Positions 10,083 through 20,520 are shown, counted from the first letter of the stretch. The stretch is 64,000 nucleotides of DNA from an uncultured Alphaproteobacteria bacterium (GCA_902590695.1 CACIXR010000004.1:62001-126000), one strand, 5' to 3'. Numbers and translations are program-made. Notes: a model not told the origin generated them from the letters alone.

Positions 10083-11003
10083 TTTACTATCTTGTAAAAA
10101 ATCTAATACTTGTTTTACTGAAATTGAGTCCATTGTATTAGTCAGGATCGTATAAGCATTTTTATATTCAGATAAGTTTGATTTTGATATAACATTATCT
10201 TTGGCTAAAAAAAGAATAGGTGAATTACTTAGAGCTGCTATATGACCTGGACCAGTATCATTACTAATTATAAAATTACTTTTTTTAGCAACAGAGTAAA
10301 TGATTTCAGGAGGTGATTTATCACTTAAATCAATAATCTTCTGACATGCATTATTGATCTTTTCTACTGTTTCTTTATCTGATTTTTGCCCAACAACACA
10401 AATATGATATCCTTTTTTTTCTAGAGTACTTGCAAGTATTGCAAATTTATCAGGTAACCATTGCTTATCTTTACCTGATTTAGAAACACCAGGTATCATT
10501 AAGATTATTTTGTCTTCATTAATTTCTGTAAAATCTTTGGAAAGCCAATCTACATTTTGATTAATTTTATTTATGCCTATTAACTTTAGTTGATTGTACA
10601 AACCTTGTTGTGGAGATTCAGTGCCTTGGGGAGGAATTACATATTGAATATCACAATTAGAACGAGATCCGTTAACTTTTACTTTTGATATAAATTTTAA
10701 GAATGACCAATAATTATTTGTTCTTTTAGAATTCTGTAAATCAATGATAAGATCATATTTATTTTGATTAATTTTTAATATTACCTTTAGTGAATCTATT
10801 ATTCCTTTTCTATTATCTTTAAAAATTGAATTAAAATAATTTGAATTGCTTAAAAAATTTACGTATTTTTCTTCAGTGAGTAGGTCAATAGTGGCATTAC
10901 TAAAAAATTGCTTAATTGATGCCATAGCAAGTATAGAAAATGCAATATCACCAAGTGATCCATGCTTTACAACTAGTATTTTGTTAAATTGATTGCTGTT
11001 CAT
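10068..11003 (-). CDS. glycosyltransferase family 9 (heptosyltransferase-like)
   Basis: 311 residues with the GT9 hallmarks: KILVVKHGSLGDIAFSILA at the N terminus and SNDTGPGHIAALSN near residue 245, which is the expected D-T-G-P-x-H donor-site motif. Likely transfers heptose or a related sugar during LPS core assembly. Its start overlaps the upstream GT4 gene by 20 bases, so the two are co-transcribed; its 3' end overlaps the convergent GT9 gene. Confidence 0.85.
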   Translation of the reverse strand: MNSNQFNKILVVKHGSLGDIAFSILAMASIKQFFSNATIDLLTEEKYVNFLSNSNYFNSIFKDNRKGIIDSLKVILKINQNKYDLIIDLQNSKRTNNYWSFLKFISKVKVNGSRSNCDIQYVIPPQGTESPQQGLYNQLKLIGINKINQNVDWLSKDFTEINEDKIILMIPGVSKSGKDKQWLPDKFAILASTLEKKGYHICVVGQKSDKETVEKINNACQKIIDLSDKSPPEIIYSVAKKSNFIISNDTGPGHIAALSNSPILFLAKDNVISKSNLSEYKNAYTILTNTMDSISVKQVLDFLQDSKLINK

Positions 11004-12111
11004 ATAAATCTACGTAACTTTGTACCATTTGGAATTTTGAAAATGTTTTTGATATGTAGTCTTTACTATCTAAAGAAATATTAGAAAATTTTTCCTTATC
11101 TATTTTTATAATATTTTTGAGCTTTATATCTATTTCATCATATTTATGAGGATCTACTTTATAAATATCATCTAATTTATCAAGCTGATCTTTGACACCA
11201 CCATAGTTAAAAGCCAGTATCTTTTTTTTCATTATTAATGCTTCACTTATAGTTCTTCCAAATCCCTCAGCTTGTAAAGGAAAAGAGGTAATAATTGATG
11301 ATAGGTAATATAAAGTTTTCAAATCATCTCTAAGTAAATTACCTATAATCTTACATTTATGACTAAGGTTAAAATTTTGAATTTTATTTTGTAATTTATC
11401 TGTATAAGATTGATTTTTTGTATCGCCAGCAAAATAAAGTAAAAAATTATCATTTTGCATCTTATTAAATATATCTAAAAACTCAATTTGACCTTTCCAG
11501 TTTGTTAGCCTTGCAGGATATAGAATAATATTTTTTGAGGTATCAATTTGATACTTATTAATTATATTTTCTATTTGAGAATCTAAAATTGGTTTTTCAA
11601 AATATTTAACATCAACTCCTCTATTGATCACTTTAATTTTATTTGAATCCAAATTGTATTTTTTACTAATTTCATTTTTTACATAATTTGAAATCGCAAC
11701 AATCTGATCAACTTCGGATAATTGTCTATTATAGATTTTTTTAAAATAAGAATTACCACTATATACATTATGAAATGTAGATATTGTTTTGAAGTTTCTA
11801 TTTTTTATAAAACTTAAAATCCATGCTGGTGCTCTTGATCGTACATGAACAAGATTAATATTTTGATTAATAATTAATTTTTTTAATTGATTAGCAATTA
11901 ATGGATAAATAAAAAAATTTTTTGAGTTAACTGGTAATTGAAAATGATCAGTATAATTTTTATTAATTTCCTTAATTAAACGCCCTCCATTTGAGATAAT
12001 ATTATTTTTTAAATTTAATTCAGATAAATAATTTGCAACTTCAATAGTGCCTCTTTCGACACCACCAGAATCTAAAGAGGGAAGAATTTGAGCGACATTA
12101 AATGATGACAT
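10984..12111 (-). CDS. glycosyltransferase family 4
   Basis: 375 residues. The N-terminal part has QILPSLDSGGVERGTIE, the glycine-rich acceptor-side loop of GT4 enzymes; the C-terminal half has YPARLTNWKGQIEFLD and FPLQAEGFGRTISEAL, the E-x7-E donor-binding region that holds the nucleotide sugar. Together with the two GT9 genes it forms a small LPS-core or surface-glycan cluster. The gene starts only 30 bases from a divergent hydrolase gene, so the two promoters must be compressed or overlap. Acceptor and donor are unknown. Confidence 0.87.
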   Translation of the reverse strand: MSSFNVAQILPSLDSGGVERGTIEVANYLSELNLKNNIISNGGRLIKEINKNYTDHFQLPVNSKNFFIYPLIANQLKKLIINQNINLVHVRSRAPAWILSFIKNRNFKTISTFHNVYSGNSYFKKIYNRQLSEVDQIVAISNYVKNEISKKYNLDSNKIKVINRGVDVKYFEKPILDSQIENIINKYQIDTSKNIILYPARLTNWKGQIEFLDIFNKMQNDNFLLYFAGDTKNQSYTDKLQNKIQNFNLSHKCKIIGNLLRDDLKTLYYLSSIITSFPLQAEGFGRTISEALIMKKKILAFNYGGVKDQLDKLDDIYKVDPHKYDEIDIKLKNIIKIDKEKFSNISLDSKDYISKTFSKFQMVQSYVDLYEQQSI

Positions 12112-12141
12112 TTTATTAAAATATAAGTATTTGTATCAAAG

Positions 12142-12873
12142 ATGCCTTACTTTATTAATAAGAAAAAAGAAAAAATTCGCTATAAATCAATAAAAGGCGG
12201 GGGGCCTGGTATCATCTTTATCCATGGACTTAACTCAGATATGAGTGGTCAAAAAGCTTTATCTTTAGAAAGATTTGCTCGAAAAAATAAATTGCGGTTT
12301 ATCCGTTTTGAATGCCGTGGTCATGGTAAATCTGATGGAAAATTCGAAGATTTTACAATTTCAGATTGGAAGAAAGACTTAGTTGACATAATTGATAATA
12401 TTGCCAAAGGACCACAAATACTTGTTGGTAGTAGCATGGGTGGATGGTTAATGTTTTTAGCTGCCAAAGCAAGACCAAAAAGAATTGCTGGATTAATTGG
12501 TCTAGCAGCAGCACCTGATTATATCGATGAGTTTTATAAAAAACTCCCTTTAAAGAAAAAACAAGAAATGAAAAAAAAGGGAATTATTAAATATTCCTCC
12601 TATGGGTTTAGTTATCTTATAAAAAAGAAATATATTGTTGACGGTAGAAAAAATAAAATTTTAGATAAAGAATTCAAATGGAATAAGCCTTTAATTTTAA
12701 TACAAGGCCTAAAAGATAATGTTGTCACTCCAGATGTTCCCGAAAAAATAGTAAAAAAAATTAAAGGAAATCAAATACAAATTAAATTGTTAAAAAATAG
12801 CGATCATCGATTATCTGATCTATTTGATTTAAAAATAATAAATGATTCTATTCAATCAATATTAAAAAACTAA
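12142..12873 (+). CDS. alpha/beta hydrolase (ABHD10-like)
   Basis: A 243-residue single-domain hydrolase. The oxyanion-side motif is FIHGLNSDMSG, the nucleophile elbow is VGSSMGGWL (Ser near residue 95), the acid lies in GLKDNVVTPD and the catalytic His in NSDHRLSD. This catalytic triad and the order FECRGHGKSDGKFEDFTISDW resemble ABHD10-type serine esterases found widely in Alphaproteobacteria. The substrate is unknown, and no signal peptide is visible, so it is cytoplasmic. Its stop overlaps the convergent gltB stop by four bases. Confidence 0.85.
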   Translation: MPYFINKKKEKIRYKSIKGGGPGIIFIHGLNSDMSGQKALSLERFARKNKLRFIRFECRGHGKSDGKFEDFTISDWKKDLVDIIDNIAKGPQILVGSSMGGWLMFLAAKARPKRIAGLIGLAAAPDYIDEFYKKLPLKKKQEMKKKGIIKYSSYGFSYLIKKKYIVDGRKNKILDKEFKWNKPLILIQGLKDNVVTPDVPEKIVKKIKGNQIQIKLLKNSDHRLSDLFDLKIINDSIQSILKN

Positions 12874-15800
12874 GCAGATTTTTCTTCTTGAATTAATACA
12901 GGTTGATCAAATTTATTGATCATTTCTTTTGGTACAATCTGCCAGAATAGTAATTTCTCATTTTCCCAATTCTCGAATAAATTTTTTGCATATATTGAAT
13001 TTGTTTCCTTGATATGTTCTTCAATTTTTTGAAATAAAATTTTTTCCCAATAATTTGTCATTTGTTGTTGATAGAAAATGTCTTCAAGATTAATTCGAAG
13101 TGGTAGAGTTCCTTCTTTATCGTAAACAAATGCCATACCTCCTGTCATTCCAGCTCCAAAATTATTTCCTACTTCTCCAAGAATGACTGCGCTTCCTCCA
13201 GTCATATATTCACATCCATTATCACCACATCCTTCTATAACGGCATGTGCACCAGAGTTTCTAACAGCAAATCTATCACCAGCAGTTCCAGCTGCAAAAA
13301 GTTTACCGCGTGTTGCTCCATATAGGACAGTATTCCCAATGATAACATTTTTGTTTGTTTTTAGCTGTGAAGATGAGTTTGGTTGAATTACGATTTTACC
13401 TCCTGATAATCCTTTTGCAACATAATCGTTAGCGTCACCAAGAACTTTAAGAGTAGTTCCTTGGACACTCCAGGCTCCAAAAGATTGTCCGGCAGAACCA
13501 TGAAAATTAACAGTAAAGAAATCCTCTGGAAGAGAACTCATTCCTTTTGTAGTAGTAATTTCAGATGCAAGTCTTGTACCAATAGCTCTATCAGTATTTT
13601 TTATATTATAGTTTAGTTCAATTTTTTGATCTGTTGCAAAGAAAGACTTAGCATCTTCTATGATTTTAATATCAAGACTATCGCTAACTTTATTAATTGT
13701 ATTTTTCTTTAAATCAAATTCTCCAACTGATGAATCAATGGTTTGAATAATTGGATTTAAATCTAAATCATCAAGATCAGAACTTCCTCTACTGACTTGA
13801 TATAAAAGATCAGATCTTCCAACTACTTCATCAAGAGAAGAAAAACCTAGTGATCCTAAAATCTCTCTAACTTCATCAGCAATAAAACTAAAAAGATTAA
13901 TTACTTTTTCTGGTGTTCCAGTGAATTTTTCTCTAAGCTTTTCATCCTGTGAGCAAACTCCGACGGGACAAGTATTTGAATGACATTGTCTAACCATGAT
14001 ACAGCCCATAGCAACTAAACTTGCTGTCCCAATTCCATATTCTTCTGCCCCAAGCATAGCAGCAATAACAATATCTTTTCCTGTTTTCAAACCGCCATCA
14101 GTTCTAAGAACAACTTTATCTCTTAAGTTATTTAAAGATAGAACTTGATGTACTTCACTTAATCCAAGTTCCCAAGGAAGTCCTGCATACTTGATGCTTG
14201 TTTGTGGACTTGCTCCAGTTCCACCATTGTGACCAGAAATGAGTATCGTATCGGCTTTTGCTTTTGCTACACCAGCTGCAACTGTACCAATACCTGATTG
14301 AGCAACTAACTTAACGCATACTTTAGCTTTTGGATTTATTTGTTTTAAATCATAGATCAGCTGAGCTAAATCTTCGATAGAATAAATATCATGATGAGGG
14401 GGAGGACTAATAAGCGTAACACCTTCAGTTGAATGTCTTAGTTTAGCGATTAATTCTGTAACTTTTCCTCCTGGCAATTGTCCACCTTCACCTGGTTTTG
14501 CACCTTGTGCAACTTTTATTTCAATTTCTTCACAATTATTTAAATACTCCGCTGTTACACCAAATCGTCCACTTGCAATTTGTTTTATTTTTGATGATGC
14601 GTTATCTCCATTTGACTTGGATTTAAATCTAATTGGATCTTCACCACCCTCACCTGAATCTGACTTAGCTCCTATTCTATTCATTGCTACAGAAAGAGTT
14701 TCGTGCGCTTCTGGACTCAAGGCTCCAAGTGATATTCCTGGTGCAACTAGTCTTTTTCTAATTTCTTGAGAGGGTTCTACCGTGTTTGAATTATTATTAT
14801 CGTTATTCTTTTTGAAGTCTAAAAGATCACGAATATTTATAGGATCCATTTCATCAATCATCGAAGAATATTTTTTAAATAAAGAGTAATTATTAGAAGT
14901 TACTGCAGTTTGAAGCATGTGAATTGATCTTGCTTCAAAAGCATGTTTCTCACCACCAAATCTATAGCGATAGTTTCCTCCAATCGGCAGCGTAATAACA
15001 CTTTCTTCATAAGCATTATCATGAGCTAATCTTGATCTTCTTTCAATACCACTGATTCCAATACCAGATATTTTAGAACTCATAGAAGGGAAATATTTAC
15101 TCATTAAATTTCTACTAAGGCCAATCGCTTCAAAATTACAGCCACCTCGATATGAATTAATCACTGATATTCCCATCTTACTCATAGTCTTAAGCAAACC
15201 ATTATTTATGGAATTAATGAATCTTTCTACACATTCTTCGTATGAGAGATCTTTAAATAATCCCTTTTTATGTCTTTCGGCTATCGCTTGTTGTGCCATA
15301 TACGCATTCACACTTGTTGCTCCTACTCCTATAAGCACAGCGAAATATTGTACATCTAAACATTCTGCAGATTGAACATTTAAGGAAATAAAAGTTCGAA
15401 GATTTTGTTTAATTAAATGATGATGAACAGAACTTGTAACTAATATCATGGGAAGAGCTATTCTTGTTTTAGACATTTCTTTGTCACTTAAAATTATATG
15501 AACATACCCTTCTCTAACAGCTTGTTCTGCTTCTCGATTTATTCTTGAAATTTCTATCTCAAAATTATTTTCAGGATTTTTTTTATCCATTGTAGTGTCA
15601 ATGATCTTTACAGTATCTTTCATATATCTACGCATAGATTTGAATTGCTCAATTGAAAGAACGGGGGAGTTTAATTGTAAATGATCGCATTGATCTTCAT
15701 CTTCGTCAAGAATATTACTTAAGTTTCCAATTCTAGTTCGAAGACTCATAACAACTCTTTCTCTTAATGAATCAATTGGTGGATTTGTAACTTGACTAAA

Positions 15801-17387
15801 ATTTTGTCTAAAAAAGTGATGGAGTCCTCTATATTTATTTGAGAGCACAGCTAGTGGAGTATCATCTCCCATGGATCCTGTTGCTTCTTTTTTTTCGGCA
15901 ATCATCGGATGAAGTATTAATTCGATGTCTTCTACCGACCATGCAAAGCATGCCATTCTTTTTCGTAGATCTCCAGAGTCTAAATCTCTAAATTCCTCAT
16001 CAACAGATTGAACAAGTTTATCAATATACGTAATTTTTTTAGTCCAATCACCAAATGGTTTAGTTTCTGCTAAATATTTTTTTATCTCATGATCTTTAAA
16101 AAATTTTTTCTCTTTAAAGTTGACTGCTATTAATTGACCTGGTCCTACCCTACCTCTTTCTACTATTTCATTTTCTTTAATTTCAACCATTCCAGTTTCA
16201 GAACCCGCAATAAGAAGATTTTTTGTCAGTGTATATCTTATAGGTCTGAGGCCATTTCTATCCATTCCAGCAATAGCCCAATCACCGTACGCGCCACATA
16301 TTGCTGCTGGACCATCCCATGGCTCCATAACTGCTCCACCATAAGCGTATAAATCTTTTATTTTTTTTGGAAAATCTCTTCTGTGGGACCAAGCTTCTGG
16401 AATTGTTATTATTTTAGCCATAGGTAAAGAGCGATTAGCTTTAACTAATAACTCTATTGTTGAATCCAATGCAGCAGAGTCAGACGCTTTAGCATCAATA
16501 ATAGGTTTTAAATCATCTACATTATTGCCAAAATTTATATGCTCCATTCTTGGCTCATGAGCAGCCATCCAATTTTTATTACCTTTTAGTGTATTTATTT
16601 CACCATTGTGAGCAATCACTCTAAAAGGCTGTGCTAAAGACCACGTAGGAAATGTATTTGTTGAATAACGCTGGTGATAAACCGCATACCTAGAAATAAA
16701 ATTTTCATTTTGTATGTCTGGATAAAAATTGGAAAGTTGTTCTGCTAGAAACATACCTTTGTAAACAATGGACTGACAAGATAGTGAACAAATATAAAAG
16801 TCAGAAATATTTTGATTTCTAATTTCTTTTTCTATTCTTTTTCTAATTAAATAAAGTTTACTATCAAATTTCTTTTCATCTTGTAGTTCTTCATTACAAA
16901 TTAGTATTTGTTCTATTTCAGGTCTTGTTGCTTTTGCTTTATCACCAATAATGGATGAATTAATTGGAACGTGTCTCCAACCATATATTTTTAAACCTTC
17001 TTTAATTATTTCAGATTCAACAATTGTACGAGCGTTTTCTTGAGCGGCAAAATCTGTACGTGGTAAAAAGATCATTCCAACCCCGAAAGGGAAATCATTA
17101 GGAGTGTGACCAGTTCTTACTATTTGTTGAGTAAAAAAATTCTTTGGTATGGATAACTGTATTCCTGCACCATCACCTGTTTTACCGTCAGCGTCAACTG
17201 CTCCCCGGTGATACAAAACTCTTAAAGCTTGAACTCCTAACTCGACTATTTCTCTTGTCTCAGATCCATCCAAAGATGCTATTAATCCAACACCACATGA
17301 TGAATGTTCATCTTGTTCATTATAAACATGATTTTCTTCTAATAATTTTTTATCCTTTTTATACTTTTCAATAAAGTGATTAGGCAT
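12870..17387 (-). CDS. gltB: glutamate synthase (NADPH) large subunit
   Basis: GOGAT alpha chain (1505 residues): it takes ammonia from glutamine and, with 2-oxoglutarate, makes two glutamates. A propeptide of 30 residues precedes Cys31 in SSCGVGLIAS, which becomes the N-terminal nucleophile of the glutaminase domain. Later come the central domain, the FMN-binding synthase barrel (SGHNGGTGASP), the 3Fe-4S cysteines in CIMVRQCHSNTCPVGVC, and a C-terminal beta-helix of Gly-rich repeats (GGSAVILGEVGNNFGAGMTGG in two pieces: GGSAVILGEVG and NNFGAGMTGG). It follows gltD with an eight-base overlap. With gltD it forms the ammonia-assimilating pair typical of nitrogen-limited bacteria. Confidence 0.97.
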   Translation of the reverse strand: MPNHFIEKYKKDKKLLEENHVYNEQDEHSSCGVGLIASLDGSETREIVELGVQALRVLYHRGAVDADGKTGDGAGIQLSIPKNFFTQQIVRTGHTPNDFPFGVGMIFLPRTDFAAQENARTIVESEIIKEGLKIYGWRHVPINSSIIGDKAKATRPEIEQILICNEELQDEKKFDSKLYLIRKRIEKEIRNQNISDFYICSLSCQSIVYKGMFLAEQLSNFYPDIQNENFISRYAVYHQRYSTNTFPTWSLAQPFRVIAHNGEINTLKGNKNWMAAHEPRMEHINFGNNVDDLKPIIDAKASDSAALDSTIELLVKANRSLPMAKIITIPEAWSHRRDFPKKIKDLYAYGGAVMEPWDGPAAICGAYGDWAIAGMDRNGLRPIRYTLTKNLLIAGSETGMVEIKENEIVERGRVGPGQLIAVNFKEKKFFKDHEIKKYLAETKPFGDWTKKITYIDKLVQSVDEEFRDLDSGDLRKRMACFAWSVEDIELILHPMIAEKKEATGSMGDDTPLAVLSNKYRGLHHFFRQNFSQVTNPPIDSLRERVVMSLRTRIGNLSNILDEDEDQCDHLQLNSPVLSIEQFKSMRRYMKDTVKIIDTTMDKKNPENNFEIEISRINREAEQAVREGYVHIILSDKEMSKTRIALPMILVTSSVHHHLIKQNLRTFISLNVQSAECLDVQYFAVLIGVGATSVNAYMAQQAIAERHKKGLFKDLSYEECVERFINSINNGLLKTMSKMGISVINSYRGGCNFEAIGLSRNLMSKYFPSMSSKISGIGISGIERRSRLAHDNAYEESVITLPIGGNYRYRFGGEKHAFEARSIHMLQTAVTSNNYSLFKKYSSMIDEMDPINIRDLLDFKKNNDNNNSNTVEPSQEIRKRLVAPGISLGALSPEAHETLSVAMNRIGAKSDSGEGGEDPIRFKSKSNGDNASSKIKQIASGRFGVTAEYLNNCEEIEIKVAQGAKPGEGGQLPGGKVTELIAKLRHSTEGVTLISPPPHHDIYSIEDLAQLIYDLKQINPKAKVCVKLVAQSGIGTVAAGVAKAKADTILISGHNGGTGASPQTSIKYAGLPWELGLSEVHQVLSLNNLRDKVVLRTDGGLKTGKDIVIAAMLGAEEYGIGTASLVAMGCIMVRQCHSNTCPVGVCSQDEKLREKFTGTPEKVINLFSFIADEVREILGSLGFSSLDEVVGRSDLLYQVSRGSSDLDDLDLNPIIQTIDSSVGEFDLKKNTINKVSDSLDIKIIEDAKSFFATDQKIELNYNIKNTDRAIGTRLASEITTTKGMSSLPEDFFTVNFHGSAGQSFGAWSVQGTTLKVLGDANDYVAKGLSGGKIVIQPNSSSQLKTNKNVIIGNTVLYGATRGKLFAAGTAGDRFAVRNSGAHAVIEGCGDNGCEYMTGGSAVILGEVGNNFGAGMTGGMAFVYDKEGTLPLRINLEDIFYQQQMTNYWEKILFQKIEEHIKETNSIYAKNLFENWENEKLLFWQIVPKEMINKFDQPVLIQEEKSA

Positions 17388-18825
17388 TTACTGCTTTCTT
17401 ATTAATATTATTTTGATCGGAAAAATTGTTTTCTAAATATTCATTAATATTTTTTGCTGCATCACGACCATCTTTGATTCCCCAAACAACTAAACTTGCA
17501 CCACGAACTATATCTCCAGCAGCAAATACTCCATCAATTGACGTCATCATATTTTTATAATTAATTTTTAGTGTACCCCATCTTGTAACTGTCAGGTCAT
17601 TATAATCAAAAAGCTTAGGTAAATTTTCAGGTTCAAAACCTAAAGCTTCTATAGCTAAATCAACATCTAGGTCTTTTTCCGTACCTTCTTTTGGCTCTGG
17701 CTTTCTTCTACCTGACTCATCTGGTTCTCCAAGTTGCATTAAAACGGTTCTGACATTTTTCAATGACCCGTTTCCCGAATATTCAGTTGGTAAAGTCAAC
17801 CATTGAAAATCGACACCCTCTTCTATTGCATTTTGAACTTCTCTTTGTGAACCAGGCATGTTTGTCTTATCACGTCTGTAAAGACACTTAACAGATTTTG
17901 CTCCTTGTCTTACAGCCGTTCTAACGCAATCCATAGCGGTATCACCGCCACCAATGACAACCACATTTTTTCCATTTGCGTTTAATCTTCCATTTGTGAA
18001 ATCTTCAACTTTATCTTTTAAACCAGTCTTGTTACTCGCTATTAGGAAATCTAAAGCTGGTACAACATTATTAAAATTAGATGTGTTTAGATTGATTTCT
18101 CTAAATTTGTAAACACCTGTTGCAATAAGAACTGCATCATGCTTAATTTTAATATCTTCAAAAGTAATGTCTTTGCCAATATCGCAGTTTAATTCAAACT
18201 TAATTCCACTTTCTGTAAGTCGATTTGTTCTTCTTATAACAATATCTTTTTCTAGTTTAAAATTTGGGATACCATAAATTAAAAGACCTCCTGGTCTATC
18301 GTAGCGATCATATATTGTAACTTGAAATCCTTTTTTACGAAGTTCTTCTGCTGCAGCTAGTCCAGCAGGACCCGAACCGATAATTCCAACACTTTGATTT
18401 TTTTCTTCAACTGGTTCTATATTTTTAACCCAACCTTCTTCCCAAGCTTTATCTGTAATATATTTTTCTATCGACCCTATAGTAACAGTACCGTGGCCAG
18501 ATTGTTCAATTACGCAGTTACCTTCACACAAACGATCTTGAGGACATATACGACCACAAATTTCAGGCATGTTATTTGTAGAGCTGGAAATTTCGAATGC
18601 CTCCTGCATTCTATCCTCAGCAGTTAGTTTTAACCAATCTGGAATATTATTGTGTAAAGGACAATGAACTTGGCAGAAAGGAACACCGCATTGGGAACAT
18701 CTAGAAGCTTGTTCTTCTGCCTTTTGTGAGGCATATTTAGCGTAAATTTCATCAAATGATTTAACCCTCTCTTCGGCAGATATTTTACTTGGATTTTCCT
18801 TGTTTATTTTTGTAAATTTCAACAT
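17380..18825 (-). CDS. gltD: glutamate synthase (NADPH) small subunit
   Basis: GOGAT beta chain (481 residues) that feeds electrons from NADPH through FAD and 4Fe-4S clusters to GltB. Cysteine sets CSQCGVPFCQVHC and CGRICPQDRLCEGNC (residues about 43-110) bind the clusters; GSGPAGLAAAEEL (about 150) binds FAD; IGGGDTAMDCVRTAVRQGA (about 290) binds NADPH. It is the first gene of gltD-gltB, an order reversed from E. coli. The 118 bases before it separate it from another minus-strand gene and probably hold its promoter, though no convincing -35/-10 pair is seen. Confidence 0.97.
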   Translation of the reverse strand: MLKFTKINKENPSKISAEERVKSFDEIYAKYASQKAEEQASRCSQCGVPFCQVHCPLHNNIPDWLKLTAEDRMQEAFEISSSTNNMPEICGRICPQDRLCEGNCVIEQSGHGTVTIGSIEKYITDKAWEEGWVKNIEPVEEKNQSVGIIGSGPAGLAAAEELRKKGFQVTIYDRYDRPGGLLIYGIPNFKLEKDIVIRRTNRLTESGIKFELNCDIGKDITFEDIKIKHDAVLIATGVYKFREINLNTSNFNNVVPALDFLIASNKTGLKDKVEDFTNGRLNANGKNVVVIGGGDTAMDCVRTAVRQGAKSVKCLYRRDKTNMPGSQREVQNAIEEGVDFQWLTLPTEYSGNGSLKNVRTVLMQLGEPDESGRRKPEPKEGTEKDLDVDLAIEALGFEPENLPKLFDYNDLTVTRWGTLKINYKNMMTSIDGVFAAGDIVRGASLVVWGIKDGRDAAKNINEYLENNFSDQNNINKKAVNA

Positions 18826-18943
18826 TTAGTTATCATTTGTTTACTATTTTATCTAGATTGAACCAAATACACATTCAAGATAAAAAAGAAAACAATAATT
18901 TTGTAATAATAGTACCACTTATGTACTAAAAATGAAAAAACCC

Positions 18944-19849
18944 TTAATTTACAACAATATTTTTAAGTATCTGGAGTGTATCCTGTGGATTAATATCAAG
19001 ATTTTGAAACGATTTATCGACATTTACGACAAGATTATCCTTTTCAAATAATGTTAACTGTTCTGAAGTAAGAGGTGAAATTGGAGTTTTTTCAGCAATA
19101 TTTATCATAGGTTTCATAAATGCCATAGGAACAGGAACTAAAACTCGAGTTTTGTTTAAAAAATTGGAAATATGATTAAAAAATTCTTTGTAAGAATAAA
19201 TCCTAGGCCCAGCAAGTTCGTAAATATTTTTCCCTTTAATCTTGGAATTAATTATTTCATCAACAGCTAGAGATACATCGTCAATAAATACGGGTTGGAA
19301 TTTTGTTAAACCATCTCCAAAAAGTGGGACAAAAAAAGAAGCTTTAAATATTGGCAAAAGTCTTTTCATAAAAATATCACCACCACCTATAATAACACCA
19401 GGCCTAATAACAATTACATTATCTAGTTGTTTAAAAGCTTCCTTTTCAGATTTGTGCACTGCAATGCTTCTTGTTGAATTTTTATCAACATCTACACCAA
19501 GACCAGAAAAAAGAATGAATTGTTTTAATTCCTTACTAGATTTTAAAATTCTAATAAGTTTCTGATTAAACTTATATATTGTATTATTAAAATCACCTTT
19601 CTTTTTATCGTATGTAGTTTTCAAATTAATGCATACATCTGCATTATTTAAAACAGATTTAAGCCTTTTGTCTTCTATTGAAGAGTAATGAAATGGAATT
19701 ACCTGACCTGTTACACCCAAAAGTCGGATTTTAGCTTCTTGTACAGATCTTTGATATGGAACAATGATTTTATGGCCATTTTTAGTTAGACGTCTTATTA
19801 AATGTTTACCTACAAAACCTGCGCCTCCAAAAATTACTATTGATTTCAT
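18944..19849 (-). CDS. NDUFA9-like atypical short-chain dehydrogenase
   Basis: 301 residues with IFGGAGFVGKHLIRRL at the N terminus, the G-x-x-G-x-x-G NAD(P)-binding loop of extended/atypical SDR proteins. The overall pattern (VIRPGVIIGGGD, F-Q-P-V-F-I-D-D-V, YELAGPRIYSYKE) is that of the complex I NDUFA9 subunit family found in Alphaproteobacteria and mitochondria. It may assist assembly of respiratory complex I or quinone biosynthesis; the complex I genes are not in this window. It stands alone on its strand, diverging from rnd with 62 bases between starts. Confidence 0.85.
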   Translation of the reverse strand: MKSIVIFGGAGFVGKHLIRRLTKNGHKIIVPYQRSVQEAKIRLLGVTGQVIPFHYSSIEDKRLKSVLNNADVCINLKTTYDKKKGDFNNTIYKFNQKLIRILKSSKELKQFILFSGLGVDVDKNSTRSIAVHKSEKEAFKQLDNVIVIRPGVIIGGGDIFMKRLLPIFKASFFVPLFGDGLTKFQPVFIDDVSLAVDEIINSKIKGKNIYELAGPRIYSYKEFFNHISNFLNKTRVLVPVPMAFMKPMINIAEKTPISPLTSEQLTLFEKDNLVVNVDKSFQNLDINPQDTLQILKNIVVN

Positions 19850-19911
19850 GACCTTTAATTAAATAAGTGATATAGAGAAAAAATATAAATTATATAGGCA
19901 ATAAAATCAAA

Positions 19912-20520
19912 ATGAAAATAAATTTCTATAAAGGAGATCTTCCATCAAATTTCAAAGCTTCAAATATTATTGCATTGGATAGCGAAACAATGGGATTAAA
20001 TCCTAAAAGAGATAAATTATGTTTAGTCCAAATTTCTAATGGTGATGGAGTATGTCATCTAGTAAAAATTGACTTATCTAAAGAAAAACCTAATAATTTA
20101 ATTAAAATTCTTAAAAATAATAAAATTCAAAAAATTTTTCATTATGCTAGGTTTGATGTAGCTGTATTCAAACACAACTTCAAAATTAATATTAAAAATA
20201 TTTACTGTACTAAAATTGCATCAAAGTTAGTTAGGACTTATACTGATAAACATGGATACAAAGATCTTTGTGGTGAATTATTAGGAAAATCAATTTCTAA
20301 AACAGAACAGTCTTCTGATTGGGGTGGAGAATTAACTAAAGAGCAACAAAAATATGCTGCTACCGATGTTTTATATTTACATAAGTTAAAAGATAGGCTT
20401 GATATGATGTTATTAAGAGAAAAAAGAAGTAAACTAGCTAAAGCTTGTTTTGATTTCATCCAGTATAGAACCGATTTAGATATTAATGGTTGGTCTGAAC
20501 AAGATATATTTAAACATTAA
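19912..20520 (+). CDS. rnd: ribonuclease D, short form
   Basis: 3'-5' exoribonuclease of the DEDDy class used in tRNA 3' maturation. At 202 residues it holds only the catalytic domain and lacks the HRDC domains of the roughly 375-residue E. coli enzyme; such compact forms are usual in Alphaproteobacteria. Catalytic residues are visible: D23 and E25 in ALDSETMGL, Asp in HYARFDVAVF, and the Tyr/Asp pair in YAATDVLYLHKL. First gene of a fifteen-gene plus-strand run; its TAA shares a base with the ATG of kdsD. Confidence 0.92.
   Translation: MKINFYKGDLPSNFKASNIIALDSETMGLNPKRDKLCLVQISNGDGVCHLVKIDLSKEKPNNLIKILKNNKIQKIFHYARFDVAVFKHNFKINIKNIYCTKIASKLVRTYTDKHGYKDLCGELLGKSISKTEQSSDWGGELTKEQQKYAATDVLYLHKLKDRLDMMLLREKRSKLAKACFDFIQYRTDLDINGWSEQDIFKH

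Noticed and set aside
13183-17374. Open frames antisense to gltB
   Set aside because: Codon-shadow frames of a highly conserved gene; no start signals or recognisable domains.
18910-18928. Six-base inverted repeat TAGTAC/GTACTA before gltD
   Set aside because: Short, all but two pairs weak, and not followed by a T-run on either strand, so it is not called a terminator.
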